Shown here piece by piece: positions 35,057 through 47,835 of a stretch of 64,000 bases of DNA. The stretch spans positions 50,801,924-50,865,923 of the forward strand of contig OX393581.1 of assembly GCA_947652605.1 (NCBI GenBank), read 5' to 3'. Origin of the DNA: Elmis aenea (lineage: Eukaryota > Arthropoda > Insecta > Coleoptera > Elmidae). Position 1 is the first letter of the stretch. Every line of letters starts with the position of its first letter. The notes below the pieces were generated by a model. It was given only the letters and a program-made list of their open reading frames with translations, had not been told where the DNA came from and ran no database searches. The position numbers and the translations under genes were made by a program.

Positions 35057-36139
35057 AAATTTTTTGTAGCAAAAATATGTTTTATAGCAATTGCATTTTT
35101 TTTTGTAGATACAAAAATTTTGAAAAAATAATGTTTTTGGAGCATTTATTTTGTAAAGCTGGTAGTAACTACAGTTTCTGTTTCAGGACTTTTACAGGTC
35201 AAAAGTTGTAGAATGACTTTTTTTTTTGTAGGTTCTAATCTCGGAAAAAGATCCGAGATTTGAGACTTGGATGCAATTTTTATTATACAATTGAAATTTT
35301 TAACATTAAGATTATTCTCAACCTATTTTCTCTTGAATTTAATATTTATAGTCCTTCTACTAGAAAATTATTAAATCTTGGGAAAACAAAAGTCTAGGGA
35401 ACTTTCCCGATTTTTGTTTTTTAAAGTCCTGAGTCCCTGTAATTAAAATTGCCGAAACTCTAGTTCTAATGCTGTAGTTCTTAAATTATTTTTTTGCTAA
35501 ACCATGGACTATTACTAACTTTGTTTTTCTTTTGCAGGTAAGCTTCTAATTGTTTCTAAGACCCAACGTATGTGAGTACACAATATTTTTTTTGTTGCAA
35601 TATGGATGAGTTTCACCCGTATTTATTTCGTCATTATTTTTTTTGTGAAATAACACAATTTCGTCGCCTTAATTCTAAACGATTTTTAAAATGTTCTTAT
35701 TGCAATAGTGAGCTTAAATTATAAAAACCATTCTAGGTTGAATTTTCCATAGCCAACACAGTGTTTCTAGCTTGAACTGTTAAATATTTATCGGACCTTT
35801 TTACAATATTTTGAAAGTCAGCTTCGTTTTAGATAAGTTGCTTTAGCATTCTCTTTTGGTATTCCTGTAGCGTAAACACAATTAATTTTAACTAAAATAT
35901 GCAAACAACCGAGTAAATTAAAATTTATTAGACATAACGAAAATTAAAATAACGGTGCAGTTTTTAATTTAAATTGCGAATAATTCAGTTGTTTTTTTAT
36001 TCAAAAATATTTTACTTTGAAGACCAGTATTTTTGAAATTAATAAAACAGCCAACTTTAAATCATTTTTAAACAAAGTTTAAAATAAAAGTTCTTTGTAG
36101 TCATTTACTACATAACTTGAGAATGTTTTTAATTTAAAC
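35057..36139. other. Unannotated AT-rich DNA
   Basis: No gene. A short perfect palindrome CTCGGA...TCCGAG lies near 35240. Confidence 0.4.
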
Positions 36140-36790
36140 TATACAGAGTGTTTTGTTTTTGCACACCTATACGTAACTTTATTCCAATAAACGGTTCACC
36201 CTGTATATTTTATGTAGTTTTTAGATTTAAAATTAAATTTTCTTTCAAAAATGTATGACATTTTTGTACCTAAAATCAATCGTTATTTTGAAATTATTGA
36301 CATGAACAGATCCGTGAAAAATACAGGGTGTCCCTCAAGGTATGCTTTTGCTAATTTTTGCATAAATCGAATGTTTAAGACCTAAAAGAAAGGTTTTTAC
36401 GAAAAAAAAATTTAATGTACCTATCCATTGATATACAGGGTGTCCCAGTTATTGTGTACAGCATGGTGATCTGGTAACGGTAAGATATACGAAGTTGGTT
36501 AAATAGGTCAAAATGATCTGATTTAAGGACAGCTGTTCTATGAAAAAAATCTTGAAAAAAATCAATAGTTTTTACCTTATTGATAAAACAGAAAACACAT
36601 TAGGTTTTCGATTTTTGCTTATAACTTGCTTATTTGAAATCACAGTCAAAATAGGACACCCTGTATTAATATTAAACAACTTAGCTATGTAAAAACGAAT
36701 TCCTTTGAAACTTTATTTGATACCAGTATTGAAGTGATTGCTGACTAGTTATAATTTAAAAATAATACACAGGGCGTTTCTTATGCCCGG
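36140..36790. repeat. Cluster of ACAGGGTG/CACCCTGT repeats
   Basis: Motifs occur at about 36145 (ACAGAGTG), 36196 (CACCCTGTATAT), 36325 and 36434 (ATACAGGGTGTCCC), 36658 (CACCCTGTATT) and 36771 (ACAGGGCGTTTC). The first pair frames a ~65-bp unit, and the 36434-36668 pair frames a ~235-bp unit. No coding capacity. Confidence 0.6.
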
Positions 36791-37899
36791 CCCATTTGGC
36801 TAAAGTTCAAACACGAATTAGTTTTTTTTTCTAAAGGGATATCAAATAATTTTTTATTTTCTTATCGATAAATTACTACCTTTAACAACTATAAGGAATC
36901 ATTTACGTCTAAAATTAATATTCCTGGAGTTTTTGCGGTTTTAAAGATTAATTACGGACACAAACACACAATTTAAGAATGAACATAGTAAAAAAGTTAT
37001 AATAAAATTGTTTTAAATGTCAAATATAATTCCATTTTTATCTTTAAGCTGGAATTTTCATTGGATTGCATAAAAAAAAATTGAAAAAAATATTACTTTT
37101 GATTTTTTTTGCCCTCAAATATCTTAAAAACAATTCATTTTATTTAAAAAAACACTTTTGAGCCTCTTAATATTTTGTAAGGAACGCCATAACTCTTAAA
37201 ATAAAGAAGTTACATGGTTCAAGAGCTCTTTCTGGAACCCCCGTATGTGTAATTATGTCGTTAATGTTAATTTAACATTTTGTCGAGCCCTTGACTTAGT
37301 GCAAGATAAAATCTTTGTGTATAAATTTTTATTTGCAGTAATAAAAGCCCGTAAATTAAATTTTATCGCCGCGTTGCTCCACTTTAGCTCCAGTTAAATA
37401 ATTATGTGCGAAAATGTGCGGTACTGTTGTTAATTTTTAATTTAAAAATATCTTGAGCCACGAGCTCCGTATACGTTTTCAACCTAATTTAATTTATTTT
37501 AGTGCGGAGGATTCAAATAAGAATTTCTTGACGACCTCTTTTATGCAGACGTTATCCTGTGGCTACGTTGAAATTTTATTTAAATTTTAAATTATATAGC
37601 GTGAATAATAAATAATAAAAGCGGCACGAATTATGGATAGATAACAATAACACGAAACGTAGAGACTAAAGGTTTTTATGCTTTATAAATTGCTGCCTGC
37701 ATCAATTCCTTACATGTGTAAGTATGTTTTGATTTAGTGGGCTATGCAATCAGAAATATGTTTACTTTGAGGACCTCTTCCAAAATTAATAGTTTACAGG
37801 GGACCGCAATGAATTGTTTTATAGGCAATATTTTATTTTTAAATGCATTTGAATGATTTTCGAACATATTAAAAAATTCGGGAATCCCCTTCAGAACGA
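36791..37899. other. Unannotated DNA
   Basis: No gene recognised. Confidence 0.4.
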
Positions 37900-37945
37900 T
37901 TCAGGGGTCCTCAGACCACACTTTGAGAAACGCTGGTCTACAGCA
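37900..37945 (-). mobile_element. hAT-type terminus (CAGCGTTTCTCAAAGTGTGG)
   Basis: CAGCGTTTCTCAAAGTGTGG on the minus strand matches the familiar CAGxGTTTCTCAAxCTGTGG terminus of hAT MITEs. A partner end was not found with confidence. It lies against the mariner relic. Confidence 0.45.
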
Positions 37946-38320
37946 TCGATTATCATCTTGTGTGAACAAAATTTTTGTCTTTCTTGAGCGGTGCAAATAA
38001 ATAATATACTGAAGGGGTCGAATCGGAAGAATATGGGGTTGGTCGACGATAACCAAGCGGTTTTCATTGATTTTTTTGCAGAGCAAGAAGCAACTTGTGA
38101 GCAGAGACGTTATTCTGTAAAAACAACACAGTTTTTAAAAGTTTTCCATGTCGTGTTTCCACATTTTTGGCCCAAAGTTTTGTCAACAATATTCTTCCGT
38201 CACCGATTCACCTTGCTGCAGTGAAAATTATTTAATTCTTGGCCCAGAAAACGGAGGTGAGAACTTTTTCAACAGACTTCTGTACGCAAAATGTTTTGGA
38301 CTGAGAAAAACCAGTATGAT
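37946..38320 (-). pseudogene. Mariner transposase relic (catalytic half)
   Basis: Across three frames the minus strand reads VEKVLTSVFWAKN, RHGKLLKTVLFLQNNVSAHKLLLALQKINENRLVIVDQP, PYSSDSTPSVYYLFAPLKK. This tracks mariner KVMATVFWDxxG...GKLxKxVLFxQDNAPAH...HPPYSPDLAPSDYYLFPxLKK. Both catalytic Asp positions are changed (QNN for QDN, PSV for PSD) and several frameshifts are present, so it is very old. It differs from the mariner at 62379. Confidence 0.8.
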
Positions 38321-39510
38321 TTAGCTCTTTGGACATGTCTTTTGTAATATAGGATGCACATTGATCTGCTAATATTATCAACACGTCATTATACATTTTC
38401 TTACCAGATAATTCCTTGAAAAATATATACTTTAACTGAACGATACGCGATTTTGTCTTAAAAAATAAAATCACAATTCTAAAACAACGGGACTTTTTTG
38501 TCTACAAATTTGCATTTATGCTTGTTTAGGTTCGTGCTTGATACCGTGGTAACAATATTCGCCTTTTTTTAAAGTAGAAATGGTAAATTGCAGCTTTCAT
38601 ATCAAAATAGTTATGTTGGTTTATCAACCCTGCAAGATTTCTATGTGAATTAAGGTAGCAAATTTTTATTTAAAAAAATTCTCCGACGACACGTCTAGTA
38701 AATTGAAGTCTGATTCCAAAGCCATCTCATTTTGAATAGAAATTAGTTTGTACAAGCGGTCGTTCCGATTCAGGACATGTACCAGGATTACGTCCTGCCA
38801 ATTGCCAGCACAATTTACTCGGTTTTGATAATGGTATACCTGTCTCGCTTCTTCCCTGCAGTTTTATCTTACTTCCATTCCCCAGTCTGCGCTTCTCCTT
38901 TTAATTCTATACAGTTTTATTGTTATCACTCGCATTTTGCGCCTACCGGAAACTTTTAATAAGGTTCAATGAGTTCGGAGCGCGGTAACTTTAGTTTATA
39001 TTCCCAGGTAGGGCGGGCATAACCTGTAACAATTGAATTAAAAAGTTAAAATTTACGTTATATGTATTTTCTTGGTACATGAAATTTTAATGGAGCGGAA
39101 TTGTTCGAGTGTTTGAAAGTTTTCTGTTTTAATTTGATTACACGTTTAAGGGCGCCTTTTCTGATATTTTACATTCTTTATACCTACTATAAACAAGGAT
39201 TGTTATGCGAAAGTTTTTGTACTCAAGATTTACACCTTTTGATCTTGCTTGAAATCGTTTTCAGCAAATATATGTACTAGTAAAAAAATTCTACTGTCTA
39301 TTATGTTCTGGACTCTGTAGATAAAATTGATAAAGTGCTTTCTAACGTCATTACGACTCGATAAGTTTAAAATTTAATTTCAATCAGCTTCAGAGATTTT
39401 TTATGTGAAATTTTGTGGAGGTTAAAATACAATTGTAAATGAATGCAAATAACTTAAAAATCATGCATTTTAACTAAAACAGGTCTGTTTCAAAACAGCA
39501 TAAAATGAAT
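38321..39510. other. Mostly unannotated DNA
   Basis: The minus-strand frame up to ~38474 may be diverged upstream mariner sequence. No gene recognised beyond it. Confidence 0.4.
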
Positions 39511-39592
39511 TGAAGATTCTAAAAATGTAATAATATACAGGGCGTTGTATTTAAAAATATAAAGTTGGTGTATATTTTGAACACATTGTGTA

Positions 39593-40902
39593 AGGTAATT
39601 CCGGGAGATATGCCCCACTGGGAGAGATGCCTCGGTTGTTCTATTTTCGCATGCTAATGACATATGCCAACATTTGTACTGTATTATTGTTCCGTAACAG
39701 TTGCTATCTGGAAGGCATAACTGCCGTTGGCAAAAATTTCGGGTGGTGTGCGGTTGTCAACAAAATTAAGATGAGTTCAACGATTTTAACATGGCGCTAT
39801 AATGTAGTAATAACTTATAGATACCGGCAATTCGAAATTTATTATTTTTCATGGAATACTTTTAGCCAGCTTCTCCAATACATTGTTAAGGTTATTATTG
39901 CAATAAAATTTTAAGTTCCATATTTTTTCCCCCTGGGGCATCTAACCCGTACTAAAAGGAGAGTTGCCCCATTTTATCGAGGTACAGATGCCCCGGTGGA
40001 ACATCTATTCCTTATACACAATACAGCAACAACTAATCAATTTATTAATTAATACTGTAACACAAGCATCCTAGAAAGACTATATTTACATTATTTATGA
40101 AAAATAAACTATGTTCAGAGATGCCTACGGACGTATAAGAGGAAAACATCTGATAAAACCAGAAGGCAATGGTCTTCAGAACAATTCAGAGAAGAATTAA
40201 GAAGAACAAAATCTTTTTAACATATGTTCAGGGACAAATCCCTTAGCTAGGATGACCAACCATAGCAAAGGGATAATATTTTTGTAATAGTTGGGTAGTA
40301 AGTCAAGTTGCAAAATACATTCTAATTCAAGTTCTCATTTGACCACATGCATTAATTCGATACAAGTTCTCATTCAATACCAGTCAAGTTGTAATCTTAA
40401 ACAAACTTCTTGGTTCTGTAAATAAATTACATTAAAAAAAATTAAAGCCGACGTCGAGCTAAATATTTTAAGAAGACGAACAAGCAGACTAAGCGTCGAA
40501 ACGTTCGTCCTTCTTTACCGTCGTTATCGTCGTCGTACATAACGACGTCGTAAGTGTGTTAAGTTGATATGATCAATCGAGTGTACGATTCGTAACATAC
40601 TTATCAATAAAAATACATTTTGGATTAAATATTTTTGGTTTCATTGATCGTTTAAGGCCGGGGCATCACTCCCATTTATATGGAGCATCTCAACCGCACT
40701 GTCGGGAGAGATGGCCAAAAACATGGTTTTACTTAATTTTTTTTTTTGTAAACTTCTGGTCGTAATATTCAAATTTTGAATGTCGTGCGTTATTCTCAAT
40801 TGAATTGGCTATACATATCCATTTTTTCGGAGACTACAAAGTCAAAAATTATTAAAAGGTGATTTTTTTGCCTTAGGTGGGGCAACTGTCCCGGAATTAC
40901 CT
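39593..40902. mobile_element. Pogo-like DNA transposon, defective
   Basis: Ends AGGTAATTCCGGGA and TCCCGGAATTACCT (right end 40902) are inverted repeats flanked by TA (39591-39592, 40903-40904). Just inside, ATGCCCCAC and GTGGGGCA extend the symmetry. TA duplication fits Tc1/mariner-pogo. Repeated GGGGCAT/ATGCCCC motifs occur subterminally on both sides (39608, 39936, 39986, 40658, 40868). The only coding trace is the pogo-type N-terminus at 40121. Size is 1310 bp. Confidence 0.75.
40121..40220 (+). pseudogene. Pogo/Psq-type helix-turn-helix N-terminus
   Basis: ATGCCT, a one-base slip, then a frame reading TYKRKTSDKTRRQWSSEQFREELRRTKSF and a stop. MPRxYKRKTxxxxWSEEQLxxAL is the typical start of pogo/Tigger/jerky-type transposases, where it forms the first Psq DNA-binding motif. 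Nothing of the catalytic domain follows. Confidence 0.65.
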
Positions 40903-40904
40903 TA

Positions 40905-42454
40905 TATCATTTTGATAGTCCTTGCGAACACTACTTTTTTAAATTTAATAATAGGGAAAAACCGGATATATGCATTTCCAATTAAAGCATTTTCATACAA
41001 TAAAAATGGTGGAGGTGCCGGGTTATAATACAACGTTTTAATATATGCAAATAATTTTAAAACTTGCACTTTAGCCCATAACAAACTTTTTGCAAAATTA
41101 ACATAAAAAATGGTAGATTTTAAAAATGTGATAATATGCCAAGTGTTGTATTTAAAAATCCAAAGTTGGTGTCAACTTTAAACAATACTAAACACGCATC
41201 ACAACCTTATAAACGTTTGCGATTTAAAAAAAAATCACAAACGTATAATACTTTAGTTATTTCTCAAATGTCTTTTACAAAGGCATCTACAGCAATAATA
41301 AAATAAAACTGACAACGGTATACACGTAATCATGTCCTTTACGGACTATCAAACGCAAACATTTGCAGATCCTCATTAAAAAATGCTGGTAAATCGATAA
41401 ACGCCAGAAACAGGCCAATCCTGAAGCCTTAAGAACAGTAAGGAAAGCTTTAAAAAGCACTTCACTTTAATATTTTATTGATTACGATGAAAGTGCTGGA
41501 AGTATCCTGTTTCTAAAGACTTAAAATCTTATTGTTGTTGAGAACTCTTACGAGTTGAAAAGTTAAGAATTTCAAAAATGCAGGAGGATCCGCAAACCTC
41601 ACGTAAAAGCCCCAAATTTCTATGCACTTGTAAATTTGCCGCAAAGCTATAAATCTCTCTTGTTGCGTAGTCTGTTTTACACACGTACCTATAACCGTAA
41701 CTCGATTTTAACCATTTTTGTTTAATTGACTTCAGATTTTTACTGTTAACAGTTAAGTGAAAAAACAATGGAACATTCAAAGACGCTGGTGGATAATAAA
41801 AAAGACCCTGATGCAAATTTTCCATGACTATTAAAATATGTACTCACTTCCCAGACATTTTAAAGATAATTCTTTAAATTATTATTTTTTGTAGCAAGGC
41901 AATACTTATAAAAAATGTAAAATTGTTTCAATGAATGTAAGATTAAAAGCCTATTTCACATGCCCGTACCTACAGGGATGAATGGAATGCAAGTTATTTT
42001 TAATTAAGAGTCTAAAATTTCTTGAATAAAAGATTCCCAACATTTCGCATTTTCTGCATAAAACGAAACAAAAGAGGACCAAAAATTAAATTTCTTCCTT
42101 AGTCAGCTGTTTACTCGTAACACATTCTTTCGTTTTTTTTAAGATAACTTGATGTTACTCTGTTTTATTAATATAAATACTTCCTTGTGAGAATTATTAG
42201 GAGTCCAATCCATTTGGATACTGTACTATGTGGATGGTTTTATATCGTCTTTAATTTTATTGAGCACTTCACTACCCAACGCCGTAATAATTTCTTTTTG
42301 AGATCTATGCGCCAAATGATGCCAAATTCGCATGGTAGATGGGGTATACAGTAATAATTACGTTATTTTAAATACTGTATAGTAATATAATTTAAAAACA
42401 ACCTAAAATATATATTTTTTTCAAATTAAATATATTTGAAAAATTAATTACATA
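40905..42454. other. Unannotated DNA with two small repeats
   Basis: The segment 41110-41180 repeats 39520-39585 in direct orientation. About 40 bases at 41748-41790 (around GTTAAGTGAAAA then ACAATGGAACATTC) match the complement of the LINE at 23752-23790. The long minus-strand frame at 41529-41825 has no domain. Confidence 0.45.
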
Positions 42455-43768
42455 TACAGGGTGCACCACGACCCTGAGATTCTTCGATAGCTCCTTTATT
42501 AATAAAAATATCAAAAAATATTTAATATAGATATTGTGCGGACTTAATTTCTACATAACCTAAAATTATTTTCAAATATACAGGGTGTTTCGTTTGAGCG
42601 GCACATATAAAAATGTAATTTTTTTAAATAGAACACCCTGTATATTTTTATATTTTTGGATTTCTCTTAAAATTTACTTTAAAAAATGTATAAAGTTATA
42701 TAGGTCTTAAGTCAACCGTTTTCGTAAAATTTACATTTTTATGAAATTTTTGAACGATACAGCACTTTCAATTTTTTTAAACATTAAAGTTATTTAAAAA
42801 AGCGGTAAAATTTCGTTTAAAAATTAGATTGGCAATAGATTAATTAACAATTTGCGCTAGCTACATTTTAAAAATATTATACAGGGTGTTTTTTACGCTT
42901 TGTCAAACTTGTGAAACTTTAAACATCGATAAGTAATTTTTCTTAAATACAGCACCCTGTATATTTTTATATTTTTTTGTAGAAAATTTAATAGGACATA
43001 ATCTTGAACAATTTATACGATAAATTTCGGAAAAATGCGGTACATTTTTAGCCTAAAATTAAAGTTGCAGCTCTTTTTATTCTTTTGTTTAAAAATTCCT
43101 TGAAAAACTTCGACACCTTCATGGCCGACTTAAAAATATTTCAATTGCCTTAGTAATAATAATAAAAATCGAGATAGCTCGAAAAATATTAACTTTAGAT
43201 ATAGGACATGCTTAATAATTTCGAAAGACAATTAAATTCTCTACAAAAAAATATAAAAATAGACAGGGTGTTGCATTTAAGAAAAATGACTTATCGATGT
43301 TTAAAGTATCACAAGTTTGACCAAGCGTAAAAAACACCCTGTGTTATATTTATAAAATGTAGCTAGCGCAAAGTGTTAATTAATCTATTGTCAAACTAAT
43401 TTTTAAACGAAATTTTACCGCTTTTTTAAATTACTTTATTGTTAAAAAAAATTGAAAGTGCTGTATCGTTCAAAAATTTCATAAAATTGTAAATTTTACG
43501 AAAACGGTTGATTTAAGACCCATATAACCTTATACATTTTTTAAATTAAATTTTAAGAGAAATCCAAAAATATAAAAATATACAGGGTGTTCTATTTAAA
43601 AAAATTACATTTTACATGTGCCGCTTAAACGAAACACCCTGTATATTTGAAAATAATTTTAAGTTATGTAGAAAATAGGTTGGCACAATATTTGTATTAA
43701 ATATTTTTTGATATTTTCATTAATAAAGGAGCTATCAAAGAATCTCAGGGTCGTGGTGCACCCTGTAT
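42455..43768. mobile_element. 1.3-kb fold-back made of ACAGGGTG units
   Basis: Left end TACAGGGTGCACCACGACCC and right end GGGTCGTGGTGCACCCTGTA are inverted copies. The symmetry continues for ~560 bp each side around a ~190-bp centre. Each arm contains internal ACAGGGTG...CACCCTGT units: in the left arm about 42580-42646 and 42881-42960; in the right arm about 43264-43341 and 43585-43645. There is no coding capacity. Arms diverge by small indels only. Confidence 0.85.
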
Positions 43769-45157
43769 AGTACTCGTAAATGATAAAATTTTAATATGAG
43801 CGTTTAGTTCATGATCGTTTTGGGGCCCTTTCAATCGTGGGGCCCGGGTGCATTGCACCCGCGGCACACCCTAACAGGCCGGTCCTAGTATTGGCCAAAG
43901 CATGTTGATATTTTCAAATGTAAACTGTTAATTGCCTGCAAATAAAAGGTTCACACTAATTATACGTTCATTATTTTTCGTCTCAATTTCTTCCGTTCTT
44001 TCACTACTGATGAAGAGACAACAGTCTTAAAATTAGCATTTTTAACCAAGATTCTTCGACAAAATGATTAACTATTCAATTTTTAATTGAGCCATTCGGG
44101 AATACTTGCCTAGCCCCATATAACACGATTCCATTACAAGGATTAGTTTACTCAAACAAATATTTATCGTGCATATTTGCACAAGAAAGTTCAACAATAG
44201 AATAAGAGACTTCTAACTGGCTTGTATTTCGCAAAATCAAGATGTAAATGACGCGCAGGCAATGAACTACTTCCACATCTTATTTGAAGTCTGTTGGGGG
44301 TCATTTTACAATAAGGATGAATAAAGTTAGCATCCCATTACAATGGTAATTGACTAAGATCAGAACTGGAACACAATTCCAGAGTTCGCTCCGCTTTAAC
44401 TATTCAAGGCAATTAATAGTTCAATCTCCATGCAATTACTGCTGGAAATCAGAGCTTTAGTCTTGTTAACAACACTAACTTAATCTCTGTCCTAACAATC
44501 GATTATATGAAAGAATCGACTTGGCATTAAGAGCCCGAAATCATACTTGTTTAATCTTTGTAATTTTCAAAGAATTTGTTATTGAATATGTACAGTATAC
44601 TTTGCTTATCTAAATGCTATAACATTTATTTAATTTTATCCTTACTTTTATTCGTGTATAAAACCGTTAACACAAAGCACCTACACATTTAAATAGCATT
44701 GGGGAAGCCGAAACAATACAACGAAGACATTAGGTTTAGACACGCCAGCAGCAAGAATTTTAACGTAGCTACCTGATTTCCTCGTGATACTTTCAATTAC
44801 AGACTTGTTCATTGGTTACGTGGAGATTTAATTTAACCGACAACTGCAGCTAACAGCCGCAAAAGCGTAGTGCAGCTAAAGCAATCGATAAAGTAAATAT
44901 TAGCGGCGCATTCGGAAACCATTAAAAACAACAACGAATTAAATATTTCAATAGATACACGATTAATCAATTTACTACAATTGTGAAATGCAATCAATCA
45001 TCAAAACATAAATATAATACTGACACATTTTGAATTTCTATTATGTTACAACTTGGTGTTTGCATTTTAAATCGTGCGAATAAAGTTTAAAATACTATGC
45101 TTCGATTGCAGTTACCTATGTATCTGTAGATATATTTCATCGTATAGAAATAGATAT
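43769..45157. other. Unannotated DNA
   Basis: A GC-rich near-palindrome (GGGCCCGGGTGCATTGCACC, about 43841-43860) is the only notable element. No gene. Confidence 0.4.
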
Positions 45158-45475
45158 TGTGACGGACCGTACTGTACATAGACCGCACTCTTGTGGAAGA
45201 GCACTTATTACTCTTATATTTATTGTTGTTAATTATGGCTCGTGATCGTCTTTATATGATGGTTGGACCCTTAAACGTTGTTTTACGTAGTACACTGGTC
45301 TAGAGCAATTATTGCACAGTAAGAAACAAATAAAACACAACAATTTTAACAACAAACTCATTTATTTTTCAACCGGCTGTACATTTCTCGGTGTTTGATT
45401 CTTAACTACCCTAGCGCGACTGTCCCAAAATTTTGAGTTCCTGTTGCTAGCTCCTTTTATTGTAATTGAATCTTT
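45158..45475. repeat. LTR-like repeat, copy 2
   Basis: Collinear with 29442-29760 and, for ~200 bp, with both arms of the MULE at 20074. Begins TTGTGACGGACCGTACTGTA and contains AATAAAACACAAC. The two copies part company just after a (T)TGCATCTTTG/TTGAATCTTTG block, which may be the end of the repeat. Confidence 0.65.
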
Positions 45476-45499
45476 GCAAGTCTCTACGTATGTACCTAC

Positions 45500-45645
45500 T
45501 ATACTTTTTTTTTGTTATTTCGTTACTCCATAAGATGGAGTTGTCTTCTTGTTATAACTCCCCCTTTCGATAGTTTATCTCTCATGTCCGTATAATCCAA
45601 CCCATTCCAGGTAACTCCCAAATATTTATATTAGGAGAAAAATTA
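45500..45645 (-). pseudogene. LINE RT thumb fragment
   Basis: The minus strand reads YLGVTWNGLDYTDMRDKLSKG, then ITRRQLH. YLGVTI..(D/N)xxIRxRIxKGRxxTRQLH is a block common to insect endonuclease-RT LINEs. It is short and broken. Confidence 0.55.
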
Positions 45646-46828
45646 TATATAACAAATTTAAGGTAAATTATTTTTAATTGTGGCCAATTCACTAAAAAAT
45701 TTTTAAACACGTCTGTTAGATGGTTGTTCTCAAATGAAACTCGTGACAAAATTAACACAACATAAGGCGAACATTTGTATCATACTGGAACACATTATTT
45801 TTACGAGTGTCTGGTACGTGCGAGGATATTCTATGTTAGTTTAAGATATTTGAATTGAAGTTAGGTAGATACCGATCCCGAGGGCTGTAATAGTTACATA
45901 ACTTGCATCCCCAGTACGTGTTAACTGTTTATTTAAAGTTGAAAGGAAGGACGTGACACCGACGTTATTCACAAACATGACCGGTTAACTTGCAATTGTA
46001 GTTTGGCAACAGCATTACCATTGAAACGACAATATTATTTTAAAATCGAATGTCTCAGAAATAATTAGATGTATACAGCGCCTTTGAATGTACAATCTAA
46101 TAACATATCTAAAAAATATTTAAATACACACCCTGTATATTAAAAGTTAAACGCAGATTGTGTTGAAAATATATGTAATATGATTTTTTTGGTACCAAAT
46201 TGAGTCGATCTTTTAAACGCTTATAATTTTGTGGAATCGGTACGAAGTCTCAAACAATCATACATTAACAAGTATTCTAGAAAATATAAAGTAGTAGTTC
46301 GCAACAAAATTATAGTGTTAATGGTCCTAAAAATATCTCCAATCAAGTCATTTATTTAACATTAAGTTTAAAAATCTAGTTCTTCAATTTTGTTTTAGTC
46401 CTGCTAGTTTAAAACGGCAGTTTTACACCTTAGTCCAATAAATCTGAATGCTGATATCTGCCTTTTGTCACATCACTATTTCACGTAATTAAGTTATCTA
46501 GATGTGCCGGTGCTAGCAGCGGGAAATTCTGCGCAAAATGAAAAACGTGTGCGGGATTTATTTGTTTGCCGTCGGAGAGACATTTTGAAGTGAGACTATG
46601 ACATTTATTACCAGGGGTCGGTCGGCAAATCCTCAATGTGGAAGGACATAAGCCGACTTGTCGTCGCATCCTCCGAGACTTGTCATCTGCCGACAGCATT
46701 TTCACTATTCTTTTGGAATATTAAATTGCACGTTCAGAGCTCCTAGTGGCATTAAAACTGTAAACGGAACCTTTTAAATATTCGATTCAAACATAAATAT
46801 GCGACACCTCTGCTATACACAGTTTATT
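45646..46828. other. Unannotated DNA
   Basis: One CACCCTGTATATT motif at about 46131. No gene recognised. Confidence 0.4.
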
Positions 46829-47517
46829 TATTTATTTATTTATACAGTACAGAATTGTTTGACATTAACAGGTGCATATGATTTTTATTTACACAGAACA
46901 GAACAAAACAGGCCGAGCCAAATTATGTTCTCGTTTTTATTATTAATATAAATAGATAGTAGAGTAAATGATCGAGTTAGAATAGGATTACTTTAGTTTA
47001 GAGTAATGTTTAAATGAATGAAATGATAGACTAAATATATCAATATTTATGAATGTTTGGTTATAAGAGAAAAGAATTCTGTTGATTGGCGAGTTAAAAA
47101 AAGGCATTTGTCCTACAGGGTGTTAAATAAAAGAGAAAATGGTGTCGCAGACCTAATCTCGGTACGTTAAAATTTATTAATGATAAAATGTTAGGATAAT
47201 CTATTTTGTAGTTAATAATTTTGTAAAGAAATATTATATCACTAAGTGTTCTACAAGATTTTAAAGAGAGCATGTTTAGAACTTTACAGTGTTGTTCATT
47301 TGGTTTCTCTGGAAGTTTGTGTTATATATAGCATCGGCCTGTAGTCTTTTATCTAATGAATTAAAAACATATTCAGTAAATGTTACAAAATTAGTCTCAA
47401 CTGAATGACGTGGGGTGAAACCATGTTGTTGACTGGAGATGTAAGGTTGAAATATAGCAAAAATTTTATCATACATCACAGATTTAAATAGCTTTCCTTT
47501 GCAGCAGAGGCTAGAAA
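46829..47517 (-). pseudogene. Jockey-type LINE, 3' half
   Basis: On the minus strand, after the Harbinger junction: PVSSLCCKGKLFKSVMYDKIFAIFQPYISSQQHGFTPRHSVETNFVTFTEYVFNSLDK (RT fingers), a deletion, then the C-terminal block RTLSDIIFLYKIINYKIDYPNILSLINFNVPRLGLRHHFLFYLTPCRTNAFFNSPINRILFSYN. That block is widespread in jockey/R1-like insect LINEs. The element ends in a (TTTA)n tail at 46829-46845, the 3' end of the LINE. The RT palm is missing by internal deletion. Confidence 0.85.
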
Positions 47518-47738
47518 CAGGGCTGGTATTCTCAACTCCTTCTGTTCAGCGATATCGCTACCGTTGAACGCTAGGGGTACACAAACCACTGACAATCGTA
47601 TTCCCAACGTCTCCTCTCGCAGGCGCTCTATTCGCGTGCTACGCGAGTGGGTAGACCCACTCCTCTTGGCAAATACCGCTCGCTTTGCACTCAAATCGTA
47701 ACCTTTGTGTGTGTTGTGAGTTGTTGTTTTCTTTTATT

Positions 47739-47792
47739 ATGGATGATATTAAATTTATCAATTTAATTGAGGACAGAACAGGCTTAAAATGA
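47739..47792 (+). pseudogene. Short MADF-like start in Harbinger
   Basis: ATG then 16 codons (MDDIKFINLIEDRTGLK) and a stop. Resembles the start of MADF/SANT-like proteins (xxKFIxLIExxPxLY). Points inward from the left terminus. Too short to be sure. Confidence 0.35.
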
Positions 47793-47835
47793 TGTGGCCG
47801 AACCTTATAATTTAATATTATTAAATTCATTTACA

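Noticed and set aside
47110..47125. ACAGGGTGTT motif at 47115 as another member of the interspersed hairpin family
   Set aside because: Here it is the complement of codons for LTPCR in the jockey C-terminus, so it is coding coincidence.
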